From NCBI RefSeq assembly GCF_014638845.1, contig NZ_BMFP01000006.1, positions 209,163 to 273,162 of the forward strand: a DNA stretch of 64,000 bases, in the 5' to 3' direction. The notes under the pieces were generated by a model. It ran no database searches, was not told the origin of the DNA, and saw only the letters and a program-made list of their open reading frames with translations. This stretch comes from Pontibacter amylolyticus. GTDB lineage: Bacteria > Bacteroidota > Bacteroidia > Cytophagales > Hymenobacteraceae. The position numbers and the translations under genes are program-made. Shown piece after piece: positions 8,190-16,076 of this stretch (its first letter is position 1; every line of letters begins with the position of its first letter).

Positions 8190-9869
8190 ATGCTGATTGA
8201 TCTTAAAATAAAAAACTACGCACTGATAGAGCAGTTGGAAATGAATCCATCGCCGGTGCTCAATATTATTACAGGCGAGACCGGTGCCGGTAAGTCCATT
8301 ATGCTGGGTGCCATCGGGCTGCTGCTCGGTAACCGTGCCGACTCCAAGTTGCTTTTCAACCAGGAGCAAAAGTGCGTGATCGAGGGGGTGTTTGATATTT
8401 CGCAGTACAACCTCAAAGAGGTGTTTGTAGCCGAAGACCTGGACTTTGACGAGCAGTGCATCCTGCGCCGTGAGATCAGCCCGAGCGGAAAGTCGCGCGC
8501 CTTCGTGAACGACACACCCGTGACGCTCGACGTACTGCGCAAGATAGGGGAGAACCTGATGGACATCCACTCGCAGCACGACACGCTTCAATTGGGCGAC
8601 ACCAGTTTCCAGCTCAACATCCTCGACATCTATGCTGGTAACACCTCACTGGACATCTACGCGGGTAACCTCTCATACCTGAAAGACTACAACGAGACCT
8701 ACCGCAGGTATAAGAAACTCGAAGGCGACTACAAAAAACTGACCGACCAACTGGCACAAGCCCAGAAGGAGTTGGACTACAATACGTTCCTGCTCAATGA
8801 ACTCGAGGAGATCAACCTGCAACAGGACGAGCAGGAGCAACTCGAGACTGAACTGAAGGAACTGGAAAATGCCGAAGACATCAAGCTGAAGCTGACCCAG
8901 GCCGTGCAGTACCTGACTGAGTCCGAGTTCAACATCACCTCCGCCCTGAAAGACACCGTGCAGCTGATCAACCAGTTGGCGGCCTTCTCACCGAAGTACG
9001 AAGAGCTGCGCACGCGCACCGAGAGCTGTATGATCGAGCTGAACGACGTGGCCGGTGAGTTGGAAGACGCTGAGCGCAGAACGGAAGCCGACCCGGCCCG
9101 CACCACGGAGGTGCAGGAGCGCCTGAACACCATCTATACCTTGCAGCGCAAGCACCAGGTACAAACCATTGCGGAACTCCTCGAAATACAGCGCGAACTT
9201 GAAAACAAAGTAGGCAGCGTGCTTAACCTGGACAATGCTCTTTCCAGCACAGAGAAAGCCATGAAAGAAGCGGAGAAGGAAATGCTGGAGAAGGCTGCTG
9301 TGCTTTCAGAGCGTCGCAGAGCTTCGTTTGGACAGTTCGAGAAGGAGCTCTATACCTTGCTGGCCGAACTCGGCATGCCGAATGCCCGCATCGTTATTCA
9401 GCACAAAGCCGCCGCGCCAACCGCTACCGGCACCGACGAGATCAGTATTCTGTTCAGCGCCAACAAGGGAGCGCAGCCGCAGAGTTTAGTTAAAGCGGCC
9501 TCTGGTGGTGAATTCTCCCGCCTGATGCTGAGCATCAAGTACATGCTGGCCGACAAGACCGCCCTACCAACCATCGTGTTCGACGAGATCGACACCGGTA
9601 TATCAGGTGAGGTAGCCGTGAAAGTGGGTAAGATGATGCAGCAGATGGCGCAGAAGCACCAGATCATTGCCATATCGCACCTGCCACAGATAGCAGCGCA
9701 GGGCAACTCACATTACTTTGTGTACAAGCACGACACCGAAGACCGCACGATCAGCCGTATCAAAAAGCTGAGCGAGAAAGAGCGTGTGGATGAAATTGCC
9801 CACATGATTGCGGGCGCCAACCCAAGTGCGAGCGCCTACAAGAGCGCCAAAGAATTGCTATCGTTATAA
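8190..9869 (+). CDS. recN: DNA repair protein RecN
   Basis: SMC-like ATPase acting in double-strand break repair with RecA. 559 residues. Walker A GETGAGKS (29-36); long coiled coil from about 150 to 350 interrupted by a hinge-less turn; ABC signature ASGGEFSR near residue 435 and Walker B IVFDEIDTGISG near 464; a late HLPQIAA motif. The length is normal. Residues about 143-158 contain a duplicated LDIYAGN with nine extra residues. The two copies differ at synonymous positions, so the duplication is old. Confidence 0.95.
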   Translation: MLIDLKIKNYALIEQLEMNPSPVLNIITGETGAGKSIMLGAIGLLLGNRADSKLLFNQEQKCVIEGVFDISQYNLKEVFVAEDLDFDEQCILRREISPSGKSRAFVNDTPVTLDVLRKIGENLMDIHSQHDTLQLGDTSFQLNILDIYAGNTSLDIYAGNLSYLKDYNETYRRYKKLEGDYKKLTDQLAQAQKELDYNTFLLNELEEINLQQDEQEQLETELKELENAEDIKLKLTQAVQYLTESEFNITSALKDTVQLINQLAAFSPKYEELRTRTESCMIELNDVAGELEDAERRTEADPARTTEVQERLNTIYTLQRKHQVQTIAELLEIQRELENKVGSVLNLDNALSSTEKAMKEAEKEMLEKAAVLSERRRASFGQFEKELYTLLAELGMPNARIVIQHKAAAPTATGTDEISILFSANKGAQPQSLVKAASGGEFSRLMLSIKYMLADKTALPTIVFDEIDTGISGEVAVKVGKMMQQMAQKHQIIAISHLPQIAAQGNSHYFVYKHDTEDRTISRIKKLSEKERVDEIAHMIAGANPSASAYKSAKELLSL

Positions 9870-10000
9870 GTTCACCCGAGTTGCTCCTATACCGGGAATC
9901 CTACACCAGAAACAGGAAAGGGATGAACGGAGGAGCAGGCTTATGTGAATGATGGCTGCTTTGAACTTGAGTTATACCTAGTTATTGCTATATTGCTGCC

Positions 10001-10036
10001 TGATTTCCGCGGGCTATATCTAACTGGCGGAAATCA
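10001..10036 (+). promoter_or_regulatory. Inverted repeat upstream of fabI
   Basis: Perfect 10-bp inverted repeat TGATTTCCGC / GCGGAAATCA (10001-10010 and 10027-10036) with a 16-base spacer, 31 bp before the fabI ATG and 131 bp after recN. There is no T-run behind it, so a terminator is unlikely. It could be an operator or a leader hairpin. Confidence 0.4.
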
Positions 10037-10067
10037 TGAAATTTTAAAACATTAACCTGACAAATAC

Positions 10068-10886
10068 ATGTCTTATAATCTGCTTAAAGGAAAGAAAGGA
10101 ATCATTTTCGGAGCGCTTGACGAAAAGTCTATTGCCTGGAAAGTAGCGATGCGTGCCAAGGAAGAGGGCGCTGAGTTTGTGTTGACCAACGCCCCGATCG
10201 CGATGCGTATGGGTGAGATCAACAAATTGGCTGAAGCCTGCAACGCGCAGATCATTCCTGCTGATGCTACCTCTGTGGAAGACCTGGAAAACCTGTTTGC
10301 CAAAGCGCAGGAGATTTTAGGCGGTAAGCTCGATTTCGTACTGCACTCCATCGGCATGAGCCCGAACATCCGCAAAGGCAAGTCTTACGGCGATCTGAAC
10401 TACGAGTGGTTCCAGAAGACGCTGGACATCTCGGCGCTGTCTTTCCACAAAGTGATGCACGTGGCTGAGAAGCAGGACGCGATGAACGAGTGGGGTTCGA
10501 TTGTTGCCCTTTCTTACATAGCAGCCCAGCGTGTATTCCCTGATTATACTGACATGTCGCATGCCAAGGCATTGCTCGAGTCGATTGCCCGCAACTACGG
10601 TCACCGTTTCGGTAACCTGAAGAAAGTGCGCGTAAACACGGTATCGCAGTCGCCAACTAAAACAACGGCCGGTACCGGCGTGGGTGGTTTCGACGCGTTC
10701 TATGACTATGCTGATAAGATGTCGCCGCTCGGCAACGCTTCTGCTGAGTCTTGCGCCGATTACTGCATCACCCTGTTCTCGGACCTGACCCGTATGGTGA
10801 CTATGCAGAACCTGATGCACGACGGCGGCTTCTCTTACATGGGTATCTCTGAGGATGTGGTAGAGATGCTCAATAAGCAGTCTTAG
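10068..10886 (+). CDS. fabI: Enoyl-[acyl-carrier-protein] reductase (NADH), FabI
   Basis: Last reductive step of each fatty-acid elongation cycle. 272 residues of the short-chain dehydrogenase fold: the GALDEKSIAW nucleotide-binding turn (16-25), LHSIGMSP near residue 92, and the catalytic Tyr and Lys in DYTDMSHAKALL (about 161-172). The C-terminus is of FabI length. It has its own spacer with an inverted repeat and a strong terminator, so it is likely monocistronic. Confidence 0.92.
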   Translation: MSYNLLKGKKGIIFGALDEKSIAWKVAMRAKEEGAEFVLTNAPIAMRMGEINKLAEACNAQIIPADATSVEDLENLFAKAQEILGGKLDFVLHSIGMSPNIRKGKSYGDLNYEWFQKTLDISALSFHKVMHVAEKQDAMNEWGSIVALSYIAAQRVFPDYTDMSHAKALLESIARNYGHRFGNLKKVRVNTVSQSPTKTTAGTGVGGFDAFYDYADKMSPLGNASAESCADYCITLFSDLTRMVTMQNLMHDGGFSYMGISEDVVEMLNKQS

Positions 10887-11146
10887 TCCTTAAGATTTGG
10901 AGATTTGAAAATGTGAAGATTTGAAAATGAATCTCGCAAGTCCTTAAAATATGAAAAGCCCCTAGTGCTATATGCATCAGGGGCTTTTTTTTGATCTTTT
11001 GCTCATTTGAATTAAGTGGAAAGTAAGTAAAACCCAAAGTCACTTCTAGCTTTGCTTTAAAGCACGGCTATAAATCTCTATATCATTATACCTCCAAACT
11101 TTTGAATCTTCCCATCTTCAAATCTCCAAATCCACTCATCTCCAGA
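10887..11146. repeat. Word-repeat inverted element B (gatttgaaaat / atcttcaaatc) between convergent genes
   Basis: The left arm at 10894-10927 and right arm at 11100-11132 are inverted copies about 33 bp long, differing at about five positions. Both are built from the word gatttg(g/a)aga. The element fills the space between the fabI stop and the cupin stop (11147-11149), with the fabI terminator inside it. Confidence 0.7.
10954..10993 (+). terminator. Terminator of fabI
   Basis: 10-bp stem AAAAGCCCCT / AGGGGCTTTT (10954-10963 and 10979-10988) with a 15-base loop, followed by further T. Confidence 0.85.
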
Positions 11147-11518
11147 TTAACCCTCCTCCCGGTGTACTTTGGTGAAATCGAACGCAGGGACGCAGACCGA
11201 CCAGTACTCTGTTTCCTCGTCGTAAGGGTTGGAATAGCGGATGCGTGACCCGGCTTTGATCAGGATGGACTCGCCTGCTTCTACCACCACTTCCTCGCCA
11301 TCAATCTCAATTAGCTTGCGGCCGCGCAGCACAATGGTGATCTCGTCGAACTCCGGCGTCTGATGTGGCTCTCCCCAGTGCGGAGGCGCTACCATGTGGG
11401 CCACGCTGAAGGTGTCGGTGTGGGTGGAGGCTTTGCCGAAGTGCTCCTCTATTAACTTGCCATCGGTGGTCGGCACCCGGAAGGGCTTGGTCTGTTTAAA
11501 GTATCTTTTCTCAGTCAT
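11147..11518 (-). CDS. Cupin-domain protein (ethanolamine-utilisation-like)
   Basis: 123 residues forming one small beta-barrel cupin. His47 and His52 with Glu56 and Glu59 are candidate metal ligands in HWGEPHQTPEFDE. The second cupin motif is AGESILIKAGSRIRYSNP. Single-domain cupins of this type bind small ligands or metals; no substrate can be read from the sequence. It is followed at 17 bp upstream on the same strand by the Kazal lipoprotein gene, so the two may share a transcript. Confidence 0.75.
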   Translation of the reverse strand: MTEKRYFKQTKPFRVPTTDGKLIEEHFGKASTHTDTFSVAHMVAPPHWGEPHQTPEFDEITIVLRGRKLIEIDGEEVVVEAGESILIKAGSRIRYSNPYDEETEYWSVCVPAFDFTKVHREEG

Positions 11519-11535
11519 AGGCTGGCAGGTATCGC

Positions 11536-11766
11536 TTAGGATTTAGTGGCGCACTCGCCTTTGGTATAGGAAGTCACACCTGAGCGGTCAGCTGTGCAGG
11601 CATTGCCATAGGTTTTCCCGTCGCAGCCGCACACCGGGTCGTACTGCATGGTACACATCCGGTCAGGGTCGATCTTCGCTTGATCGATGCAGGGTATTTC
11701 GCTGTTTTTGCAGGAGTAGAAGACACTCAGAGCCAGAAAGGCGGTTACGAACGCTGTTTTTTTCAT
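11536..11766 (-). CDS. Kazal-type protease-inhibitor lipoprotein
   Basis: 76 residues: a lipoprotein signal with Cys19 (VFYSC), then six cysteines at 26, 38, 46, 48, 57 and 72. The core [15 protein letters not shown] is the classic Kazal inhibitor signature, with a reactive-site loop just before it. Kazal domains inhibit serine proteases. A lipid-anchored one probably guards the envelope against host, predator or own proteases. The pairing with a cupin gene has no obvious meaning. Confidence 0.85.
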   Translation of the reverse strand: MKKTAFVTAFLALSVFYSCKNSEIPCIDQAKIDPDRMCTMQYDPVCGCDGKTYGNACTADRSGVTSYTKGECATKS

Positions 11767-11945
11767 GGTGTTTTATTTGTTGTGGTTTATACGCACTTAT
11801 TGGCGGTCAGAGGGGAGTGATATGTTGCAAACTAAGTATGCACGGCCTCGTATGTAATGGAACGTAAAATAAATCGAATATAAGTATAAGGACGATACTT
11901 TCTATTTTAAGAAACCAAGCCTTATCAAATAAACAGCACCAGAAC

Positions 11946-12347
11946 ATGATAAACAACATGAACGACGAAAAAGGAAAGATTTTGCTGGCCACGCTGGCCG
12001 GTATTGGAATAGGCGTAGCGGCAGGTATACTGCTGGCCCCCAACAATGGCCCGGACACACGCGACAGTCTGAAAAGAACATTGAGCAAAGCCGGTGATGA
12101 CCTGGAGCGCACCGTGAAAAATCTGATGGACAAGCTTGAGCGCAACAAGGTGACAGACGATGGCAGCAGCCTGGTAATGCGCGGCTCGTGGGACGACGTA
12201 AAAGGCCAGCTGAAGCAGAACTACGCAGAGCTCACCGAAGATGACCTGACCTATGTGGAAGGACAAGAGGATGAACTCTGGGGCCGTCTGCAGCAGAAAT
12301 TAGGCAAAACCAAAAACGAGATCATGAAGGTGATCAGAGACTTGTAA
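11946..12347 (+). CDS. YtxH-CsbD fusion protein (first of three YtxH-type genes)
   Basis: 133 residues. Residues 10-35 form a Gly/Ala-rich hydrophobic helix ending in LLAPNNGPDTRDSL, the YtxH signature. The C-terminal half from about 78 (SWDDVKGQLKQNYAELTEDD) is a CsbD-like domain. Both families are linked to general stress. A second ATG at 11958 (MNDEKGK) is an alternative start. It shares the leader words AAGAAACCAA and AATAAACAG with the next YtxH gene, suggesting common regulation. Confidence 0.8.
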   Translation: MINNMNDEKGKILLATLAGIGIGVAAGILLAPNNGPDTRDSLKRTLSKAGDDLERTVKNLMDKLERNKVTDDGSSLVMRGSWDDVKGQLKQNYAELTEDDLTYVEGQEDELWGRLQQKLGKTKNEIMKVIRDL

Positions 12348-12365
12348 TAACCTCTGATCGTAATT

Positions 12366-12400
12366 AAAAGCTCAGCAAAGTGTTTTGCTGAGCTTTTTTT
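12366..12400 (+). terminator. Terminator of the YtxH-CsbD gene
   Basis: 14-bp perfect stem AAAAGCTCAGCAAA (12366-12379) with 12384-12397, a 4-base loop and trailing T. Confidence 0.88.
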
Positions 12401-12526
12401 CGTTAATTAGGTGCAGTATAGTATAAAACTGTAGTATAGTTATAACTTAATACATGGCTTCCTCGTTATTAGGTCAACAGTTGAAATTAAAGAAACCAAA
12501 TCCAACAATTTATAATAAACAGAACT

Positions 12527-12856
12527 ATGAAAGATAATAGCGGAAAAGTAATGCTTGCCCTGTTGGCAGGCGCTAGCGCTGGCGTAATTGCAGGTCTACT
12601 GATGGCTCCGGACACAGGTGAGCAGACCAGAACTGGCATCAAAAAGTGGGCGAACAAACTGAGCAAAGACCTGGAGAAAAACCTTCAGACTGGCCTTGAC
12701 GAAATCAAGAACATGAGCAGCGAAGCTATGAACAAAATGGGTGGTGCTAACAAAAACGGTGGCACTACCGGTGGCAACGCATCTTCTTCATCAACTGGCT
12801 CTACTGGTTCATCTGCTGGTACAAACGCAGGTGGCTCTTCAGTAACTAACGTTTAG
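12527..12856 (+). CDS. YtxH-domain protein with Ser/Thr/Gly tail
   Basis: 109 residues. The YtxH helix (8-32, ending in LMAPDTGEQTR) is followed by an amphipathic helix to about residue 66 and then a low-complexity Asn/Gly/Ser/Thr tail to the end. The single hydrophobic helix suggests membrane association. It is a paralogue of the flanking genes, and the leader has the same AAGAAACCAA...AATAAACAG words as the gene before it. Confidence 0.75.
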   Translation: MKDNSGKVMLALLAGASAGVIAGLLMAPDTGEQTRTGIKKWANKLSKDLEKNLQTGLDEIKNMSSEAMNKMGGANKNGGTTGGNASSSSTGSTGSSAGTNAGGSSVTNV

Positions 12857-12883
12857 TACATAGCCCCTTCAGGAACTATACGA

Positions 12884-12937
12884 AAAGCTTAGCTTAGGTC
12901 CCGGGCATGCGTGCCCGCTGAGGCGAAGACTAGCTTT
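12884..12937 (+). ncRNA. Candidate structured RNA or 3' UTR element
   Basis: Three nested stems can be drawn: AAAGCT/AGCTTT (884-889, 932-937), CTTAG/CTGAG (893-897, 918-922) and CGGGCA/TGCCCG (902-907, 912-917), within 54 bases. A strong terminator follows at 12950. It could be a small RNA released from the YtxH transcript or a 3' UTR fold. It matches no RNA family I recognise. Confidence 0.3.
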
Positions 12938-12949
12938 GTAAAGATGAAT

Positions 12950-12985
12950 GGCCTGTCCCTAACCGGGGCAGGCCTTTGTTTTTGG
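12950..12985 (+). terminator. Terminator after second YtxH gene
   Basis: 10-bp stem GGCCTGTCCC / GGGGCAGGCC (12950-12959, 12965-12974), loop of five, followed by TTTGTTTTT. Confidence 0.8.
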
Positions 12986-13091
12986 GGCCTTTTGAGCTGA
13001 ATTGCGCTAACCTTCGGACTTTACTCCCGTTATTATTTTAGAGCATACCAGAAGTTGGCAAGAAAGAATTCACACAAAACCAAAGAAGACT

Positions 13092-13598
13092 ATGAGAACG
13101 AAAATGGATTACAGCAGCCTGGGAGAGGCTAAAAGCACATACAGCAACACCCCGCGATCTTCCTCCACCCACAGCTACGTGGGCAGAGAATCGAGCGGAA
13201 ACGTAACACATTCTTCTATTCGCGAGCCCAAGCACCAGCCGCAACCGCAGCAGCGCACCGTGTATAGCAGCGGCAGCCGCAAGGACTCTTCCTCCGGCTC
13301 GCATGGGGAGAGCAGCAGCACCTTGGGGGTCGCCATGGGCCTGCTCGCCGGCGCCAGCGTAGGTGTGCTGGCAGGTATACTGATGGCGCCCGACAGTGGC
13401 CGCATTACCCGTCGCCGCCTGTCAGACTCCGCCGCATGGGTAGGCCGCGGCATCAACGAGAAACTAGGCACTGGCAGGGTTAAAACCGAGTCCTGGATCA
13501 GCAAGGCAGAAGGAAGCCTGAAAGATGTGACAAATAAGGTGAAAAGCAGCCTGTCAGGCGAAAAAAGAGACAGGTACGAAATTGGAGACAGTTATTAA
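13092..13598 (+). CDS. YtxH-domain protein with Ser-rich N-terminus
   Basis: 168 residues, third YtxH-type gene in a row. A Ser-rich hydrophilic N-terminal region (1-75) precedes the YtxH hydrophobic helix (about 78-101: LGVAMGLLAGASVGVLAG, then LMAPDSGRITRR). A basic C-terminal region with a predicted helix follows. A single membrane segment with an unusual long N-terminal extension separates it from its two neighbours. Function unknown; likely envelope or stress related. Confidence 0.7.
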   Translation: MRTKMDYSSLGEAKSTYSNTPRSSSTHSYVGRESSGNVTHSSIREPKHQPQPQQRTVYSSGSRKDSSSGSHGESSSTLGVAMGLLAGASVGVLAGILMAPDSGRITRRRLSDSAAWVGRGINEKLGTGRVKTESWISKAEGSLKDVTNKVKSSLSGEKRDRYEIGDSY

Positions 13599-13625
13599 GA
13601 AACGGCTGGCGTTAAGTCGGCACCT

Positions 13626-13674
13626 ATAAAACAGAAATGGCCCGCTAAGGTATAGCGGGCCATTTCTGTTTTAT
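13626..13674. terminator. Bidirectional terminator between YtxH gene and lysS
   Basis: 22-bp perfect stem (13626-13647 with 13653-13674) and a five-base loop AGGTA, so the loop and first stem bases together carry an AGGTATAGC motif. A-runs and T-runs on both sides let it serve both convergent genes. Confidence 0.9.
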
Positions 13675-13687
13675 GTGGTGTCGTCTT

Positions 13688-15214
13688 TTACTCTTCTCTC
13701 TTCTCCGGCTTCATCTGTGGGAAGAACAGCACGTCCTGGATGGAGTGCGAGTTCGTCATGATCATGCTCAGACGGTCGATACCGATGCCCAGACCAGCTG
13801 TTGGCGGCATACCGTACTCCAGGGCACGCAGGAAGTCTTCGTCCAGTACCATGGCCTCCGTGTCACCGCGCTTGCCCAGTTCCAGTTGCTCCTCAAAACG
13901 GGCACGCTGGTCAATCGGGTCGTTCAGTTCGGAGAAGGCGTTGCAGATCTCCTTGCCGTTGCAGATGGCTTCGAAGCGCTCTACCAGACCCGGCTTGTCG
14001 CGGTGCTTCTTGGCCAGCGGGCTCATCTCTACCGGGTAGTCCGTGATGAAGGTCGGCTGGATCAGGTATGGCTCGCAGGTCTCACCGAATATTTCGTCGA
14101 TAATCTTGCCTTTGCCCAGTTTCGGATCCACTTTTATACCTAGCGACTCAGCTGTCTGGCGCAGTTCCGGCTCTTCCATCTCCGAGATATCGATCTTGGT
14201 GAAGTGCTCGATAGCCTCAAACATGGTGAAGCGCTTCCATGGTCGCTGGAAGTTAATGATGTTCTCACCCACTTTTACCTCGGTGGTACCGTGCAGGTCC
14301 ATGGCTACTTTCTCCACCATTTCCTCTACCAGGTCCATCATCCAGTTGTAGTCTTTGTAGGCTACATACAGCTCCACCTGCGTGAACTCCGGGTTGTGGA
14401 AACGGCTCATACCTTCGTTGCGGAAGTCTTTGGCGAACTCGAACACACCATCGAAGCCGCCTACGATGAGGCGCTTCAGGTATAGCTCGTTGGCAATTCG
14501 CAGGTATAGCGTCATGTCAAGCGTGTTGTGGTGCGTCTTGAACGGACGCGCCGCCGCACCGCCGTACAGTGGCTGCAGGATTGGCGTTTCCACCTCCAGG
14601 TAGCCTTTTTCAGTCAGGTACTGGCGCATGGAGTTCACCAGCTGCGTACGCTTGCGGAAAGTCTCACGCACATGCGGGTTCACGATCAGGTCCACGTAAC
14701 GCTGACGGTAGCGCAGTTCTGGATCGGTGAAGCCGTCGTGTACGATCTCGTTGCCGTTCTCGTCGATCTCGCGCTTCACGATCGGCAGCGGACGAAGCGA
14801 CTTGGTCAATACTTTCAACTCCGTCACGTGCACGGAGATTTCGCCCACCTGTGTAATGAAAGCGTATCCCTCGATGCCAATGAAGTCACCGATGTCGAGC
14901 ATTTTCTTGAACACGGTGTTGTACATGTCCTTGTTCTCGCCAGGGGCAATGTCATCGCGGGAAACGTAGATCTGGATACGACCGGTGCTGTCCATTAGCT
15001 CAGCAAACGAAGCTTTGCCCATCACGCGGCGGCTCATCAAGCGACCAGCCAAGGTTACTTCCTGGTAGTTGTTCTTGTCCTTATCGAAATTCTCCTTTAT
15101 CTCTTTGGCCGTGGCCGTCACTTCAAATGTTTCGGATGGATATGGGTTGATGCCCATTTTCTCCAGCTCTTCGCGCTCGTGGCGTCTGCGTAGTTCCTGT
15201 TCGCTGAGTTGCAT
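13688..15214 (-). CDS. lysS: Lysyl-tRNA synthetase (class II)
   Basis: Charges tRNA-Lys. 508 residues: N-terminal OB-fold anticodon-binding domain (about 55-160), then the class II catalytic core with motif 2 around [14 protein letters not shown] and motif 3 [11 protein letters not shown] near the C-terminus. The length is typical. The ATG at 15214 is followed by a charged helix as in the family. It is convergent with the YtxH gene; the large spacer upstream is full of repeats. Confidence 0.96.
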   Translation of the reverse strand: MQLSEQELRRRHEREELEKMGINPYPSETFEVTATAKEIKENFDKDKNNYQEVTLAGRLMSRRVMGKASFAELMDSTGRIQIYVSRDDIAPGENKDMYNTVFKKMLDIGDFIGIEGYAFITQVGEISVHVTELKVLTKSLRPLPIVKREIDENGNEIVHDGFTDPELRYRQRYVDLIVNPHVRETFRKRTQLVNSMRQYLTEKGYLEVETPILQPLYGGAAARPFKTHHNTLDMTLYLRIANELYLKRLIVGGFDGVFEFAKDFRNEGMSRFHNPEFTQVELYVAYKDYNWMMDLVEEMVEKVAMDLHGTTEVKVGENIINFQRPWKRFTMFEAIEHFTKIDISEMEEPELRQTAESLGIKVDPKLGKGKIIDEIFGETCEPYLIQPTFITDYPVEMSPLAKKHRDKPGLVERFEAICNGKEICNAFSELNDPIDQRARFEEQLELGKRGDTEAMVLDEDFLRALEYGMPPTAGLGIGIDRLSMIMTNSHSIQDVLFFPQMKPEKREE

Positions 15215-16013
15215 GCGATTTTAGTACTAAAGGTGACTGTTATATATAAACTGCAAAATTGCTAAATAATCAGCAGCTTTTAAAAGGTTAATTGGTGATT
15301 GTTAAAGGTTAAGGGTGTTAGGGTAGGGAAATGGGGTAGGGGCTTGCAATTGTGCATGTGCTATGCTTTGTAGCGGCTGCCTGTTGCAGGTATAGCAAAT
15401 GCTTCGTTTCATCGCTTCGCCTGTGCGGCGGGCAATGTCCTATGGCGCGAGCGTCCTCGCTCGTGACTAATATGGTGGGGCCTCTGGCCCAGGTATAGGC
15501 ATAGGTATACCTGGCGTGGCTGCGGTTGTCTACACCTTAAGCTGATTTATTCTATAGCTTCGCCTGTGCGGCGGGCACTCACTTTTTTCCTTGATGAAAA
15601 AAGTAAGCAAAAAAATCAAGACGTTTTAAACTCGCTGACCGCTCAAACACAAAATCGTCATCAGTGCACCTGGCTAAGCTTTCTGCTTCGTAGGTTCAGT
15701 GCAAGTCAACTTTTCTCTATACCTGACAGCGGTGTGTGACGGTAACTACCACGCCTATACCTGTGAATTGGTGGCAGCAGAAAGTTCCCCTCCTGTTTTT
15801 AGGAGGGGCTAGGGGAGGTGATTCTCTTTGAAGGGGTAGGAGCCCTCTATAAAGGGAGGGGCAGGTATAATCAGAGGCAGCCCAAACTTCTAAATCTACA
15901 ATGCTACTATACCTGTGATGGCCTTAGTCGAATAGTCCTCCTTAGGGCAGGGGTGGGTTAATCATGCACAGGAATCCTGTCAATTCTTAAATCCTGTAAA
16001 TCCTGATTCAGAC
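15215..16013. repeat. Gene-free repeat hub
   Basis: About 800 bp without a credible gene, holding several repeat types side by side. A 21-bp direct repeat GCTTCGCCTGTGCGGCGGGCA occurs at 15414-15434 and 15557-15577. A block around 15577-15625 has two inverted A/T-rich words (cttttttcc...gaaaaaag). A hairpin CCCCTCCT/AGGAGGGG at 15787-15808 is followed by further aggggagg words. A triple word aatcctgt lies at 15973-16005. Six or more GGTATA sites also lie here. From memory, similar words recur in other Bacteroidota spacers; I cannot verify that here. Confidence 0.6.
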
Positions 16014-16048
16014 AAAAAAAGCCCCGGCAAGCAAAACTTACCGGGGCT
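16014..16048 (-). terminator. Terminator of the 16077-17105 gene
   Basis: 8-bp stem AGCCCCGG/CCGGGGCT (16020-16027, 16041-16048), with a T-run on the minus strand from the A-run at 16014-16020. Confidence 0.8.
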
Positions 16049-16076
16049 CCCATATATGTAGTAGAACAAATTGGAC

